Assembly (NCBI GenBank): GCA_017640725.1
Contig: JAEPQB010000001.1
Location: 1,550,001 to 1,614,000 of the forward strand
Origin: Kordiimonadaceae bacterium
GTDB lineage: Bacteria; Pseudomonadota; Alphaproteobacteria; Sphingomonadales; Kordiimonadaceae
DNA length: 64,000 nt
Direction: 5' to 3'
Position 1 is the stretch's first letter. Each line of letters starts with the position of its first letter. Both the position numbers and the translations under genes were made by a program. Below are positions 54,220-64,000 of this stretch, piece by piece. The notes below the pieces were generated by a model. That model worked only from the letters and a program-made list of their open reading frames with translations. It was not told the DNA's origin and did no database searches.

Positions 54220-57200
54220 GTGAATCTATTGTCTTGTGCTGTGCCTATTCGGGCGCTGACCGTGTTTCTGTGCTGTTTTTCTTCCCTGGTTTTCGCACCG
54301 GCATCCGCGAATGACTGTGGAGATACAGCGTCCAGTGCCGTGGGTGACATCGTTTATTGCTATGACAAACTCGGGCGCTTGACGAAGGAAATCTATATCG
54401 ATTCCGCATTCGGCGGCGGTGATATTACCTATACATATCAATATGATGACACCGGCAACAGGACACTTTGGAGCGTACAAGGCAATGCCAATCCAACAAT
54501 CTACATTCGGGATGCTTACGCATTAGAAGGTAGCATCATAGAGTTCCCGCTTTACCTTGCAGAAACCGGTCAAGACAAAGATGTTTCCTTTACCTGGCAG
54601 GTGACAGAGGGTGCGGAATTTGTAGATGCTGGGTCCCTATCTGGCGAATTTTCTGCCACGTTGGGCGCCACTCGCGGCACACAAGTTGACACAATAGCAA
54701 TACAACTTAGGCAAGATGCTGTTAAAAATAGTTATCGTACGATCAAGGTTCAAATCTCGAACTCCATCAACATTGCCATCGACCCGAGCAACAACACCGC
54801 AAACGGCATAATCCAAGACGACGATACGGTCTATTTCACACCTGAAGGCGTTTCCGGGGCGATCATTGAAGGCGCCATCGACACGTTCAGTGTCGCCCGG
54901 GTTGATCCAAGTGGCGCCGGCTCTTCGCCAACTGTCGACGTGAATGTGGATATGGTCAGCTCGTTTCAAGCGAGCGAAGTCGATGCTATCTCTCTCGCGT
55001 CCCCATTGAGCGACTATATCCCAGCACTTTTTGACATGTCAGATACCGAAAATTTGACCCAGATCACGGCACTGACGGGGGTGGATTCCAACTTTGCGGA
55101 TCGCACTTTCAAGGTCGTGACGCTTGATGATTTGCACTATGAATTGGTTGAAGGGCTATACATCGACTTCACCTGGCAAAGCACATACGGCTCAGACACA
55201 TTTGCGGGCATTTTGCGTGTGCCTGTCGTCATCAACCCAGATGGTGACGAACGCCCAACAGCGCTGATCGAAGGCGGTTCTGCGGTCGAGGGGGCATCAA
55301 TCCCTTTCACTGTCTCACTCAGCGCAGAAAGCTACGAGCCGATAGAGCTCAGCTTGGAGGTCTTTGAAGACACGGCGTTGTTCGAAGATTTTGAAGCAGC
55401 GGATATTCCAGAAACCTTTTTATTTGAACCATTGGCCCCAATAAGCACTGTTTTTGAGGTGCGGACATGGGTTGATGCAGATGACAACGAAGGTGACGAG
55501 CAGTTTACGGTTGTTGTCACAGCAGCAGAAAATGCGGACGTCGATTCATTAGCCAATACTGGAATTGGCGTGATCAGTCTTCCTATAGTGAGCCAAGATT
55601 TCTCCGGCGGCACCACAACCTTTGGTCCAGGCACAAACAGCGACCAGGTGTTTCGTGTGGAGGCGGGAACAGGCATCACAATTGCTATGCAAGGCGGTGC
55701 CGGGGGCGGTAACGCGACAGGGCAATCTGGTGGCAATGGAGGTGCCGGCACCTTCACTCTTACGCCAACAGAACAGTTCTTTATGCGCCTTCGTGTTGGC
55801 AAAGAGGGAAAAAGTACTGTCAGTAGTACCGCGAGCAAAGCTGACCCGAGCGCTGGCGGTGTTGGTACGCCCGCTGGAAGTGATCAAGGTCAAGGCGGTG
55901 GTGCAACTGCCATTTCAATTTCATCGAATGGCACAGTGTGGATACCGGTGGCCATAGTTGGCGGCGGCGGCGGCAGTGGTTCCCGAGATAGCCAGGGCGC
56001 CGGTACTGGTGGTGGTCTGGGCTTGAATGGTCAACAACCTGGTCATGCTCAAAGTGGTCGATCAGCCATTGGCGCAAGCCCTGGCACAGCTGATCAATCG
56101 CATGTGCGAAGGGGTGGCAATGGGGGAGGCCCTGGTCTCGATGCACAAGAGGGCATTTCCAGTGTTGCTTCCAAGTCTTATCCCGGCAGCCCTGGGCTGG
56201 GAGAGCCGGATTTTGCTATTGGTGGCGGAGGTCCAGGCGGCGGTGGTAATACAAATGGCGCAGGCGGCGGCGGCAGTGGGTACGCTGGCGGCGGCGGCGG
56301 CTATGGACACGGTTACAATAAAAGGAGCGGCGGAGGCGGTTCCGGCTATTGGTCTGCGAGCGACTGGCAGGCTATTACCGGTGTTGTACCCACTATTCTG
56401 GAAAACCAATCCGGTCAAAATGATGGTACCGGCGCAATAACTGTCTCTTTGCAAGCAGTCTCCATTCTACAGCCTTCGGACCCTATCGTTGAAGGCGAGA
56501 GCATCGATATTGAAGTGGCTATCGCCCTGCCAGTTTCAGAGCCGTTAACTGTTGATTGGGCAGTGGACACCACTTTTGGGGCAAGCGACCCCTTAACCTA
56601 CCTCATAGAAGATGAAGTGAACGCCGCAACACGTTCGGGCCAGGTAACATTCACGCCTGAGGGAGCATTAGTCCAATCCTTCCCCGTGCAAACGGAAGAC
56701 GATTTGGATATTGAGGGGCTTGAAAAGTTTGTTGTCAACCTAACGGCCGTTAGCAACCCAGATGTTGCTCCAATTTCTGAAAATGCGTCTTCTGTAACCG
56801 TTGACGTTATCGATGACGATTCATTGCCAACGTTCAGCCTGGTGGGCAACGTTCAGGCATCTGAAGATGACGGGTCAATCACCTTTACTGTCAATCGCGC
56901 TGGTGCAATTTCTGCTCCGATCGATATCGCCTATATGGTTACCTACCTCACAGGGGGAAATGTTGCTGAAGCGGCAGACTTTACCAGTGGCACGGTTGGC
57001 ACGGTACAATTTACAGACAACACAGAAGCATCAGATCAACAGACCTTCACCATCAACCTGAAAAATGACGACGCGTGTGGTGAGGGTATCGAACAGTTTA
57101 ACGTAGTAATATCTTACACGGGCACTGACGCCCAAATTGGCACAGGCAGTGTTGTCGGCGAAATAACGGACGCCAGTGTTTGCACACCGGTAATCACTGT

Positions 57201-60200
57201 TGGTGCGGTCAATACTACCGTCGATCCAGGTGACCCAATCGAAGTCCGCCTCCAATCCAGCAGTTCTGAGTTTACGGTTGCCTATTCTGTTGATGCGTCG
57301 AGCACAGCGGTTGAGAATGTGGACTACACTTTGAGCACAGAGCCGTGGACGGCGGGTTCAATGGTTTCGACCTATCAGATAACGACAAAGCCTGGGGCTG
57401 CGGCTGACGGCGACGTAACCGTCAAACTGAATTTTGATACGCCCAACGGCGCAACCCTGAGCACCAGCTCATTAACTTTTACTATTCAACAGGAACTCAT
57501 CAACGAACCACCAATCACTCCCGATGTGTCTGTTTCGGCGGACATGCCTTCAGAAGCGGGCGGTGTTGAGGCAGATGAAAACGGACTTTACACGCTTAGC
57601 TTTAACTTTACCGAAAAGATTTCAGACCCAGATGAGCATGATTTTGAGATCTTGGATACCCTCACGTTGGTTGGCGAGTCTGATGCACCAGCGGACGAGG
57701 GTGTAGCTTCAAACGAGGTTTGGATCCAAACATCCCAGTGCGGAGAGTTTGTATATAACTATGAAGTTGAAGACAAACCGCAGGCACCATTGGAGAAATT
57801 AAAAAGCTCTGGCGTTCTTACTATCACAGTTAATGAGAGTGATGGCAGTGCATGCGGTATCGCTACGAACTCGTCGCCCGAAGCAAGACCGGCCGAGTTT
57901 GTGGTTTCGATGCCGCCGCAGCCAGAAAATATTGAAGAAACTGTATCGGATGCGCAGTTGACGCACTCGTTCCCGATGACCAGTTTCTTCAACGATACAG
58001 ACACGCCTCCTGACCCTGTGGAGCTGACAGGCGTTGTGCTTACAAGCGGCGCTCCTACGTCTGTGGGGGCCCCTACTATTTTCAACACAGAGGTTGAAGG
58101 TGTCCGCCAGAGTTCGGTGGAGATTAAATTCCTTGAATGTGGGGTTTACGAATTCGACTATTCCGTTGCAGATATTCCACAGAATGGTGCGACCGCGGCA
58201 ACCGCTTCCAGCACGATTAAAGTAACCGTAACTGATGCGAGCAATGCTTCCTGCCCGGGATATACTCCACCTTCTAATCCATCAGTGGCGTCTATCACGG
58301 GACCGTCAGCTGGCGTTGGCGAGGATACGGCGCAACCGTTGGTGTTCCGGGTGAGTGTAAACGAAACGCCGTCTGCGGCTGTCGATGTGAACTGGGAAAT
58401 TGACTTTGCCAATAGCGGTGCGGATGCAAGTGACATTGGCAGCATAAAGCTGGTCCAATACGGTGTTGCAACCACTGTTTCGCCAGCCATGTCTGGAGCG
58501 ATAACTTTCTCGGCAAATCCAAATGCTGCGACAGAGGCGCTCGTTCATGTTATTCCAAATGCTGATACCGATATTGAGTTGAACGAAACCGTTGTTCTTA
58601 AACTCAACGGCACCAGCAACTCGGATCATGCAATAGTTTCTGCTACTGCCGAGGCAACTGGAACCATCAATAACGATGACAGCTTGACCAATAGCCCGCC
58701 TGAAGCGAGACCGGCGACGTATTCGGCTGACATGCCTGAACTGCCGTCTAATATTGAGGAAACTGTAACGGAAGCGCAGCTCACGCATACCTTCCCTATG
58801 ACCAGTTTCTTTAATGACACCGATACGCCGCCAGACCTTGTGAGGCTGATCAGCTTGGATCTGATAAGTGGCGCGGCCGGTTTTGTTCAGGAACAGTCGA
58901 TCACCAACACTCTAGTTGATGGTGCTTACCAAAGCTCAGTCTCAATTAAGTTTCTGCAGTGCGGGGTCTATGTGTTCAACTATGCCGTGGAAGACGAACC
59001 TCAGAATGGCTCACCAGCTTCTTCCGCTTCCAACACGCTCACGGTGACGATCAACCAAAATGATGGAACATCGTGCGACAGCCCGGCTGAGAAGAGTATT
59101 GTTTCGATTGGCGGTGCAGTTGGTACCATCGACAGTGGTGTTGAGGAAGACAGCGGCACTAAACTTCGTTTTCCTGTGAGCATCGACCGATTGCCGGCTG
59201 CTGAGTTCGAGGTGGACTGGGAGGTCAAATACACAACCGGAATTGGGGAGTATTTAACATCAGACGATCTGCGCGGGCCGACAAGTGGCACAATGCGTTT
59301 CACACCAACTGGCGGACTAACTCAATATTTTGAAATTGAAGCCGAGCCCGACACCGCTATCGAACCTGATGAACGTGTGAATGTTGAGCTTAAAAACATT
59401 AGCAATACGGATGTGGCCCGGGTTTCTCTCTCGCAGGGCGTAGGGGGCGGCTACATCCTGAATGACGATGGCTATGGTGTTTTCATTGAGATAGTTAACA
59501 CCAATACTATATCTGAAAGTTCGCCAACTCAAAGTGAGTTGCGGGTGCGCCTCAGTCGTCCTGCTGAGGGCACAGTGACGGTTCCATGGCAAGTCCTAGA
59601 GACAAGCGATGGTCAGTATGTTGGTGCTAGTGGCAGTGACTATAGCGTGAGCTCTGACCCTTCTGCTGATCTTGTATTTGCAAATGGTACAGATTCTGTC
59701 ACAGTGTTTGTCAGCGCAGAAAACGACAATGAAGTAGAGACTTCGGAAATTGTCCGTGTGCAACTGGCGATACCAGCCAATGATCCTGTTTTGTATGCTG
59801 ATGGCTCTCAAAGCCAAACGGTCATCATTGGCGACGACGATACGCTAAACCAGGCACCCGTTGCTCAAAATTTCCAATATCTGTTCGACTTGCCTGAATT
59901 TGATGGAACCTTTGAAGTTGGTTCGGAGTATACGTTCCCAGACTTCATGAGCGAATTGTCTGATCCTGACGGGCATACAATCGCACTGTCGGACATCGTC
60001 TCGCATCCAAACTATGAAGCGCCGGCCAGCATCCAGATTGTTGGTGGTCGTCCGCAGATTTTTGTGGATAAGTGCGGCACCTACAAGTTTGTTTACACCA
60101 TTCAAGACCTGCCAGATGGTCAAAATGCTGACCTGTCTGATAGTGGCGAGTTGGAGCTCATTGTGACGGGTGATAACTGGGGTGCACCTGGTTGCCCTGT

Positions 60201-62526
60201 AGTTGGAAACCCATCTGCAAACTTGCCGGACTTGACGCTTAATCGACTGTCTGCATCGCCAGCAAACGAAGGTGAAAACGTTACTTTCGAAGTGGTTCTG
60301 AGTGCGCCGACCAATTGGCCGCTCAACATCGATTATACAATTTCTGGAACCGGTATTACGGCATCTGATTTTGGCGGCAGTCAGGGACTGACCGGTACGG
60401 TTTACATAGCCAAAGATGAAGACAGAAAGAGCTTCACGGTGCCGCTGAGCCTAGACAGTGTCACTGAGGGCAACGAAACCTTCACCCTGACGCTGGATAC
60501 GAGCAGCACTTCCTTGGTTAACTGGGTTTCCAGTGCATCATCGACGACTATTGGTGATGTCGCGACTGAGACATTCTTCAGTGTTGCTGATGGAACAGCC
60601 TCAGAAAGTGAAGGTAGAATTTACTTCGAGGTAACGCGCTCAGGCAAAATTGACCAGCCCAATACGATTGAATATCGCACGATACTGTATGACCCAGCGA
60701 CGCAATCAAATGCTGCAGGAGCTGACGATATTTTTGAGTTAACTGGTGCCGATGTCAGAACTCTAACATTCCCTGCCAACAGTACGGATACCCAATCTGC
60801 CTACATCGACATTAGATCGGATCAGGTCTGCGGCGAAGGCAATGAGGTTTTTGTACTTAGGATTCAGGACCCGTCTGCTTCCAGCACTATCAACGATAGA
60901 AATGGGCTGGGTACGGTTCAGGACAGCACAAACTGCGGTCCTACAATTAATGTTTCAGCGTTCAGTGCCTCGGAGGGTGGTGACATAGAGTTTGTTCTCA
61001 CTCTGAGTGCGGCATCCTCGCAGTCTCATTTCGTTGATTACTCAGTTGTTGCCGGTTCAGCGTCTGCTCCAGCAGATTTTGATCTTAAGTCTGGTTCTGT
61101 TGAAGTGACCACTTCTGGCACCAGCATTTCTGTGCCGGTGAAATCTGACAACAGATATGAGCTGGCTGAAACAGTGGTGATCCAGCTATCCAACCCGACA
61201 AACGGCGCGACTTTAGCGCAGTCCTCAGCAACAGCGACCATCACGAACGTTGACCCAATGCCGCGACTAGACATTGCAGATTTGGCGCCAGTTTCAGAAG
61301 ATAGCGGTAACGCAACATTCACGGTGACGCGGACTAATGACTCGAACCTTACCCACACAGTCAATTATCGGACTATCGCCCAAACGGCGACTGCAGATGC
61401 TGATTACACTCATGTGACCGGTTCGATCAGTTTTGGTCCCGGTCAAATGACCAGAACAATCGATGTTCCGCTTTTATCTGATAGTGTTTGCGGCGAAGGG
61501 TCGGAAACCTATGTAGTCCAACTGACCGGCTTTGATAGCCACACTGAGATGGGCAAACGCAATGGCCAAGGGACAATACTTGACGGATGCGCGCCTGTGG
61601 TTTCGGTCTCTGCTGCAAATGCTTCCGAAGGCGGGAACATCGTCTTTACGCTAACGTCGACAGAAAGCACCGTTAACGTGGACTACACAACCGTCAATGG
61701 TACTGCCTCTTCTAACGATTATACGGCGAAGAGTGGTACCAAAACGGTCACTACGTCAGGCGTGACGATATCAGTGCCTATCACCAACGACAGCCGTTAC
61801 GAAACCAATGAAACCATTAAGCTGCAACTGTCTAACCCGACAAACGGGGCTATATTGGCGCAGTCTTCTGTCACTGCAACCATCATTCCGGATGGCGACC
61901 CGAAGCCGACAATCGCGATCAACGATGTATCTCGCTCAGAGAATGGCGGCTCAATGGTTTATACTGTGACCAAAACCGGAGTGTCTGACCTGACGCACGC
62001 GGTGACCTATCGCACGATCGCACAATCAGCGACGGCCGATGTCGACTACAGCCACGTTACAGGTTCCGTAAGTTTTGCACCGGGGGGGACAACAAGCAAA
62101 ACGGTCAGCGTTCCAATCATTAACGATAGTCAGTGTGCCGAGGGCTCTGAACAGTTCATTCTCAAGCTCAATGGTTTTGACAGTCACACCACCATGGGCA
62201 AGCGCAATGGTGCCGGTGTGATCAATGACGATGATGCATGCCCGCCTAACCTGCAGAATGCTACGATTAGTGGCGGCGAGTTTGAGGCGCCTATCAATGC
62301 GAGTTCATACGCCACTCACCCGGCTGGCGCATCGATGTCTCTGACATCTGTGTCCATCGCATCAGGGCCAGGGTCCGTGAGCAAGAGTGGCTGGACTATC
62401 TATCCCAACCTGAATGCGGCTAATTGCGGCATCACCGTCATCAACTACACGGTAACTGACGAGTTTGGTGACAGTTCCAGCAGCCAAATTACCATTACCT
62501 ACAATGCCTGCGGGGGAGGACTCTAA
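54220..62526 (+). CDS. Giant secreted Calx-beta repeat protein with glycine-rich module
   Basis: 2768 residues from GTG 54220. A signal peptide covers about 1-30. Residues 44-87 form one YD/RHS-type repeat (YCYDKLGRLTKEIYID, YTYQYDDTGNRTLW). Calx-beta-like domains fill most of the rest and show the usual acidic calcium ends (IIQDDDTV, TINNDDS, IIGDDDT). A glycine-rich module (about 460-735) resembles the ALK/Gly_rich type. Five copies of a separate domain with a CG-x-Y-x-F-x-Y-x-V-x-D motif lie at about 1095-1212, 1217-1345, 1491-1619, 1877-1992 and 2674-2768. A 217-218-residue tandem duplication covers 2239-2674. It is probably a calcium-stabilised surface adhesin or scaffold. The next gene is linked. 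Confidence 0.9.
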   Translation: MNLLSCAVPIRALTVFLCCFSSLVFAPASANDCGDTASSAVGDIVYCYDKLGRLTKEIYIDSAFGGGDITYTYQYDDTGNRTLWSVQGNANPTIYIRDAYALEGSIIEFPLYLAETGQDKDVSFTWQVTEGAEFVDAGSLSGEFSATLGATRGTQVDTIAIQLRQDAVKNSYRTIKVQISNSINIAIDPSNNTANGIIQDDDTVYFTPEGVSGAIIEGAIDTFSVARVDPSGAGSSPTVDVNVDMVSSFQASEVDAISLASPLSDYIPALFDMSDTENLTQITALTGVDSNFADRTFKVVTLDDLHYELVEGLYIDFTWQSTYGSDTFAGILRVPVVINPDGDERPTALIEGGSAVEGASIPFTVSLSAESYEPIELSLEVFEDTALFEDFEAADIPETFLFEPLAPISTVFEVRTWVDADDNEGDEQFTVVVTAAENADVDSLANTGIGVISLPIVSQDFSGGTTTFGPGTNSDQVFRVEAGTGITIAMQGGAGGGNATGQSGGNGGAGTFTLTPTEQFFMRLRVGKEGKSTVSSTASKADPSAGGVGTPAGSDQGQGGGATAISISSNGTVWIPVAIVGGGGGSGSRDSQGAGTGGGLGLNGQQPGHAQSGRSAIGASPGTADQSHVRRGGNGGGPGLDAQEGISSVASKSYPGSPGLGEPDFAIGGGGPGGGGNTNGAGGGGSGYAGGGGGYGHGYNKRSGGGGSGYWSASDWQAITGVVPTILENQSGQNDGTGAITVSLQAVSILQPSDPIVEGESIDIEVAIALPVSEPLTVDWAVDTTFGASDPLTYLIEDEVNAATRSGQVTFTPEGALVQSFPVQTEDDLDIEGLEKFVVNLTAVSNPDVAPISENASSVTVDVIDDDSLPTFSLVGNVQASEDDGSITFTVNRAGAISAPIDIAYMVTYLTGGNVAEAADFTSGTVGTVQFTDNTEASDQQTFTINLKNDDACGEGIEQFNVVISYTGTDAQIGTGSVVGEITDASVCTPVITVGAVNTTVDPGDPIEVRLQSSSSEFTVAYSVDASSTAVENVDYTLSTEPWTAGSMVSTYQITTKPGAAADGDVTVKLNFDTPNGATLSTSSLTFTIQQELINEPPITPDVSVSADMPSEAGGVEADENGLYTLSFNFTEKISDPDEHDFEILDTLTLVGESDAPADEGVASNEVWIQTSQCGEFVYNYEVEDKPQAPLEKLKSSGVLTITVNESDGSACGIATNSSPEARPAEFVVSMPPQPENIEETVSDAQLTHSFPMTSFFNDTDTPPDPVELTGVVLTSGAPTSVGAPTIFNTEVEGVRQSSVEIKFLECGVYEFDYSVADIPQNGATAATASSTIKVTVTDASNASCPGYTPPSNPSVASITGPSAGVGEDTAQPLVFRVSVNETPSAAVDVNWEIDFANSGADASDIGSIKLVQYGVATTVSPAMSGAITFSANPNAATEALVHVIPNADTDIELNETVVLKLNGTSNSDHAIVSATAEATGTINNDDSLTNSPPEARPATYSADMPELPSNIEETVTEAQLTHTFPMTSFFNDTDTPPDLVRLISLDLISGAAGFVQEQSITNTLVDGAYQSSVSIKFLQCGVYVFNYAVEDEPQNGSPASSASNTLTVTINQNDGTSCDSPAEKSIVSIGGAVGTIDSGVEEDSGTKLRFPVSIDRLPAAEFEVDWEVKYTTGIGEYLTSDDLRGPTSGTMRFTPTGGLTQYFEIEAEPDTAIEPDERVNVELKNISNTDVARVSLSQGVGGGYILNDDGYGVFIEIVNTNTISESSPTQSELRVRLSRPAEGTVTVPWQVLETSDGQYVGASGSDYSVSSDPSADLVFANGTDSVTVFVSAENDNEVETSEIVRVQLAIPANDPVLYADGSQSQTVIIGDDDTLNQAPVAQNFQYLFDLPEFDGTFEVGSEYTFPDFMSELSDPDGHTIALSDIVSHPNYEAPASIQIVGGRPQIFVDKCGTYKFVYTIQDLPDGQNADLSDSGELELIVTGDNWGAPGCPVVGNPSANLPDLTLNRLSASPANEGENVTFEVVLSAPTNWPLNIDYTISGTGITASDFGGSQGLTGTVYIAKDEDRKSFTVPLSLDSVTEGNETFTLTLDTSSTSLVNWVSSASSTTIGDVATETFFSVADGTASESEGRIYFEVTRSGKIDQPNTIEYRTILYDPATQSNAAGADDIFELTGADVRTLTFPANSTDTQSAYIDIRSDQVCGEGNEVFVLRIQDPSASSTINDRNGLGTVQDSTNCGPTINVSAFSASEGGDIEFVLTLSAASSQSHFVDYSVVAGSASAPADFDLKSGSVEVTTSGTSISVPVKSDNRYELAETVVIQLSNPTNGATLAQSSATATITNVDPMPRLDIADLAPVSEDSGNATFTVTRTNDSNLTHTVNYRTIAQTATADADYTHVTGSISFGPGQMTRTIDVPLLSDSVCGEGSETYVVQLTGFDSHTEMGKRNGQGTILDGCAPVVSVSAANASEGGNIVFTLTSTESTVNVDYTTVNGTASSNDYTAKSGTKTVTTSGVTISVPITNDSRYETNETIKLQLSNPTNGAILAQSSVTATIIPDGDPKPTIAINDVSRSENGGSMVYTVTKTGVSDLTHAVTYRTIAQSATADVDYSHVTGSVSFAPGGTTSKTVSVPIINDSQCAEGSEQFILKLNGFDSHTTMGKRNGAGVINDDDACPPNLQNATISGGEFEAPINASSYATHPAGASMSLTSVSIASGPGSVSKSGWTIYPNLNAANCGITVINYTVTDEFGDSSSSQITITYNACGGGL
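57868..59076 (+). repeat. Two close copies of an unnamed 129-residue domain
   Basis: Domain copies at 57868-58254 and 58690-59076 encode 129 residues each and share EARPA, IEETV, AQLTH and FPMTSFFNDTDTPPD almost unchanged. They start 274 codons apart, separated by one Calx-beta domain, so the unit was duplicated as domain plus Calx-beta. Confidence 0.8.
60934..62241 (+). repeat. Tandem duplication of a 217-218-residue Calx-beta pair
   Basis: The unit from Cys codon 60934 repeats at 61588 (654 nt) and ends at Cys codon 62239 (651 nt). Each unit has a SASEGG/NASEGG strand, a LSNPTNGA segment, then VNYRTIAQ/VTYRTIAQ, GFDSHT and MGKRNG. The spacing is exact to one codon. Confidence 0.8.
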
Positions 62527-62579
62527 TGACTAACTCAACGTCTCTTCCCACCACAACTCCGAACTTAAGGTCTGTTTTT

Positions 62580-64000
62580 ATGTCTCAGTCACGTGTCCTC
62601 AAAAATCTGCTTTTGGGCGGTGTTGCAGCCAGCATGATTGCAAGCTCTGCAACTGGAGTAGACATTGCACCCACGCTTCCCTCCTTCAAGATGGGCGTTG
62701 GGCAGCCTATGGGGACAACTGATGAGAATGTAGCTGAACAATATTCTGGGGCAGACCCTAGATTGTTGGATAGCAATAACAACCCGTATTCCAATCAGGA
62801 ACTGTTCCGGAATACCGACGTTGCGGTCGAAATAAGAGAACTAGCCCGTGCGCTGAAAAATGATCACCGCTTAATTTTCAACTATGTTCACGACAAGATC
62901 GATTATGTGCCTCAGTTCGGTTTCAAGAAAGGCGCACTAGGTGCTTACTTGGACCAAGCGGGAACTTCTTTCGACCAAGCGTTGTTGCTCGCTCAGTTGT
63001 TGAACGAAGCTGGCTACACAGAAGTCGAAATCGTTGTCGGAACAATTCAGTTGACTAGTAGTGCTGAGTTGAAAGCATGGGTTGGTGGATTGAATGCGGA
63101 TGCCGCGGTCTGCAGTTTATTGTATGATGGTGGTGTTCCTGTTGACAACTGTGGCTCATCGACACCAAAGGTTTATCATGCATGGGTACAAGCAAAAGTA
63201 GGTGAAACGACCACCAAATTTGACCCTGCCTTTAAACAATACCAAAACTATGTACCTGCGTTTTCGAATTTGAGCACTGAGATGGGTCTCAGCTCAGTTT
63301 CTGCTACTTCTGGAGGAGACCTCACTGGTGGTGTCGTGGATGTTGCAAGCTCAGGTACAACATCCCAAAACATCACACTTACAGATTCAAATACTGTTAA
63401 TATTTCAAGCATTAACGGCGTCAAAAATTCTGACATCCAAACTCATCTCAATACTCTGTCTCATAGTCTAATTGACAAGATAACGAGCGAATCCAACAGC
63501 AATTATAGCCTTTCCATTGAGGAGCTGATCGGAGGGCGCGAAATTGTTCGCAGAAGTGATGATGATACGAGCGCTTTTTCGGCATCCAGCGCAACATATA
63601 CCCCAATAGGGAGCCCTTTCGCCACAACAGCTTTGCCGGACTACTACCGGACTATTTTCAAGTTGGAGTTTCGCAAGGAACCGGCAAGTCAATTCTATGC
63701 AGGACAATTGGAGTCGCCGGCGGAGCGGGTGTTTTTTACGGACGAAATTTACGGCCGTCGTCTCACATTTGATTGGACCAATACGAATTCGAGTACTTCA
63801 AGCCCAAACGGCGCCTACCTGAAATTTGACGATCAGCCTATTTTGTCTGCGATACTCGTTAACAGCAATCCTGCCGATGTGACCTACACAACAGACTTTA
63901 TCTCTAATGGAAAGAGCATCGGCGTCACATTCTCGATGGATCATCCGTATGCTGCTGGCAATGGCAGTTACATGGACACCGCATACGAGCGGCCTCTTGG
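62580..64000 (+). CDS. Secreted transglutaminase-fold protein linked to the giant gene (3' truncated by window)
   Basis: 473 codons visible, open at the right edge. ATG 62580 has AAGG upstream and starts a signal peptide (SQSRVLKNLLLGGVAASMIA); an ATG at 62526 overlaps the giant gene stop (TAATG) but would bury that signal. Residues 90-220 form a transglutaminase-like domain (IFNYVHDKIDYVPQFGFKKG, GTSFDQALLLAQLLNEAGY, VYHAWVQAKVG, FDPAFK). Ser130 stands where the catalytic Cys should be; H200 and D215 are present. The domain is probably non-catalytic. Relatives often carry YD/RHS repeats further along, outside this window. Confidence 0.82.
   Translation, partial: MSQSRVLKNLLLGGVAASMIASSATGVDIAPTLPSFKMGVGQPMGTTDENVAEQYSGADPRLLDSNNNPYSNQELFRNTDVAVEIRELARALKNDHRLIFNYVHDKIDYVPQFGFKKGALGAYLDQAGTSFDQALLLAQLLNEAGYTEVEIVVGTIQLTSSAELKAWVGGLNADAAVCSLLYDGGVPVDNCGSSTPKVYHAWVQAKVGETTTKFDPAFKQYQNYVPAFSNLSTEMGLSSVSATSGGDLTGGVVDVASSGTTSQNITLTDSNTVNISSINGVKNSDIQTHLNTLSHSLIDKITSESNSNYSLSIEELIGGREIVRRSDDDTSAFSASSATYTPIGSPFATTALPDYYRTIFKLEFRKEPASQFYAGQLESPAERVFFTDEIYGRRLTFDWTNTNSSTSSPNGAYLKFDDQPILSAILVNSNPADVTYTTDFISNGKSIGVTFSMDHPYAAGNGSYMDTAYERPL

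Overview
The window looks like a chromosome segment of a Gram-negative alphaproteobacterium. The evidence is the mix of housekeeping genes (ccmH/ccmI, septation protein A, rlmN, argG, folD, polA, nadB, a zf-CHCC protein), an IalB-family protein, several TonB-dependent receptors and a Caulobacter-like flagellar-type locus. GC content is moderate, roughly 50-57% by eye. The order is not certain; a marine lineage such as Kordiimonadales or a Caulobacterales relative would fit.

Layout. 1-7.8 kb: end of a cytochrome c maturation operon, a NUDIX hydrolase, an FkbM methyltransferase, septation protein A, an MFS transporter, a TPR-sulfotransferase and a SpoU methylase. 7.8-17.7 kb: IalB protein, a membrane LytTR regulator divergent from an acyltransferase-3 with LytTR-like boxes between them, rlmN, a GNAT acetyltransferase, a secreted ureohydrolase with a lipoprotein, a GST and a YHS lipoprotein. 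17.8-29 kb: MerR regulator divergent from argG, an AEC transporter, ytoQ, secreted proteins, a second GST, an outer-membrane barrel, a LytS/LytTR-type two-component pair, marC, folD and a YggT protein. 29-33.2 kb: a 1006-residue beta-propeller (SBBP) protein with flagellin-like segments and a FliL-like protein, each preceded by sigma-54-like elements and GGCA/TGCC-type repeats. 33.3-38.9 kb: two TonB-dependent receptors, the first broken by one in-frame TGA. 39-46.6 kb: BLUF photoreceptor, polA, an orphan ABC ATPase coupled to nadB, a GGCT-like protein and two tandem secreted TonB-C-terminal proteins.

46.9-53.8 kb: a tRNA-Arg(CCG) followed by an integrated island with an Xre repressor, a tyrosine integrase, two unrecognised genes and a two-gene antiphage system that I read as Hachiman (HamA nuclease plus HamB helicase). 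Two almost identical 17-bp operators lie between the repressor and the integrase. The right border of the island was not found.

54.2-64 kb: a 2768-residue secreted Calx-beta protein with a glycine-rich module and five copies of a cysteine-paired domain that I cannot name. It is followed by a secreted transglutaminase-fold protein, cut by the window end, that lacks the catalytic cysteine. Together they look like an RHS/YD-associated cell-surface locus.
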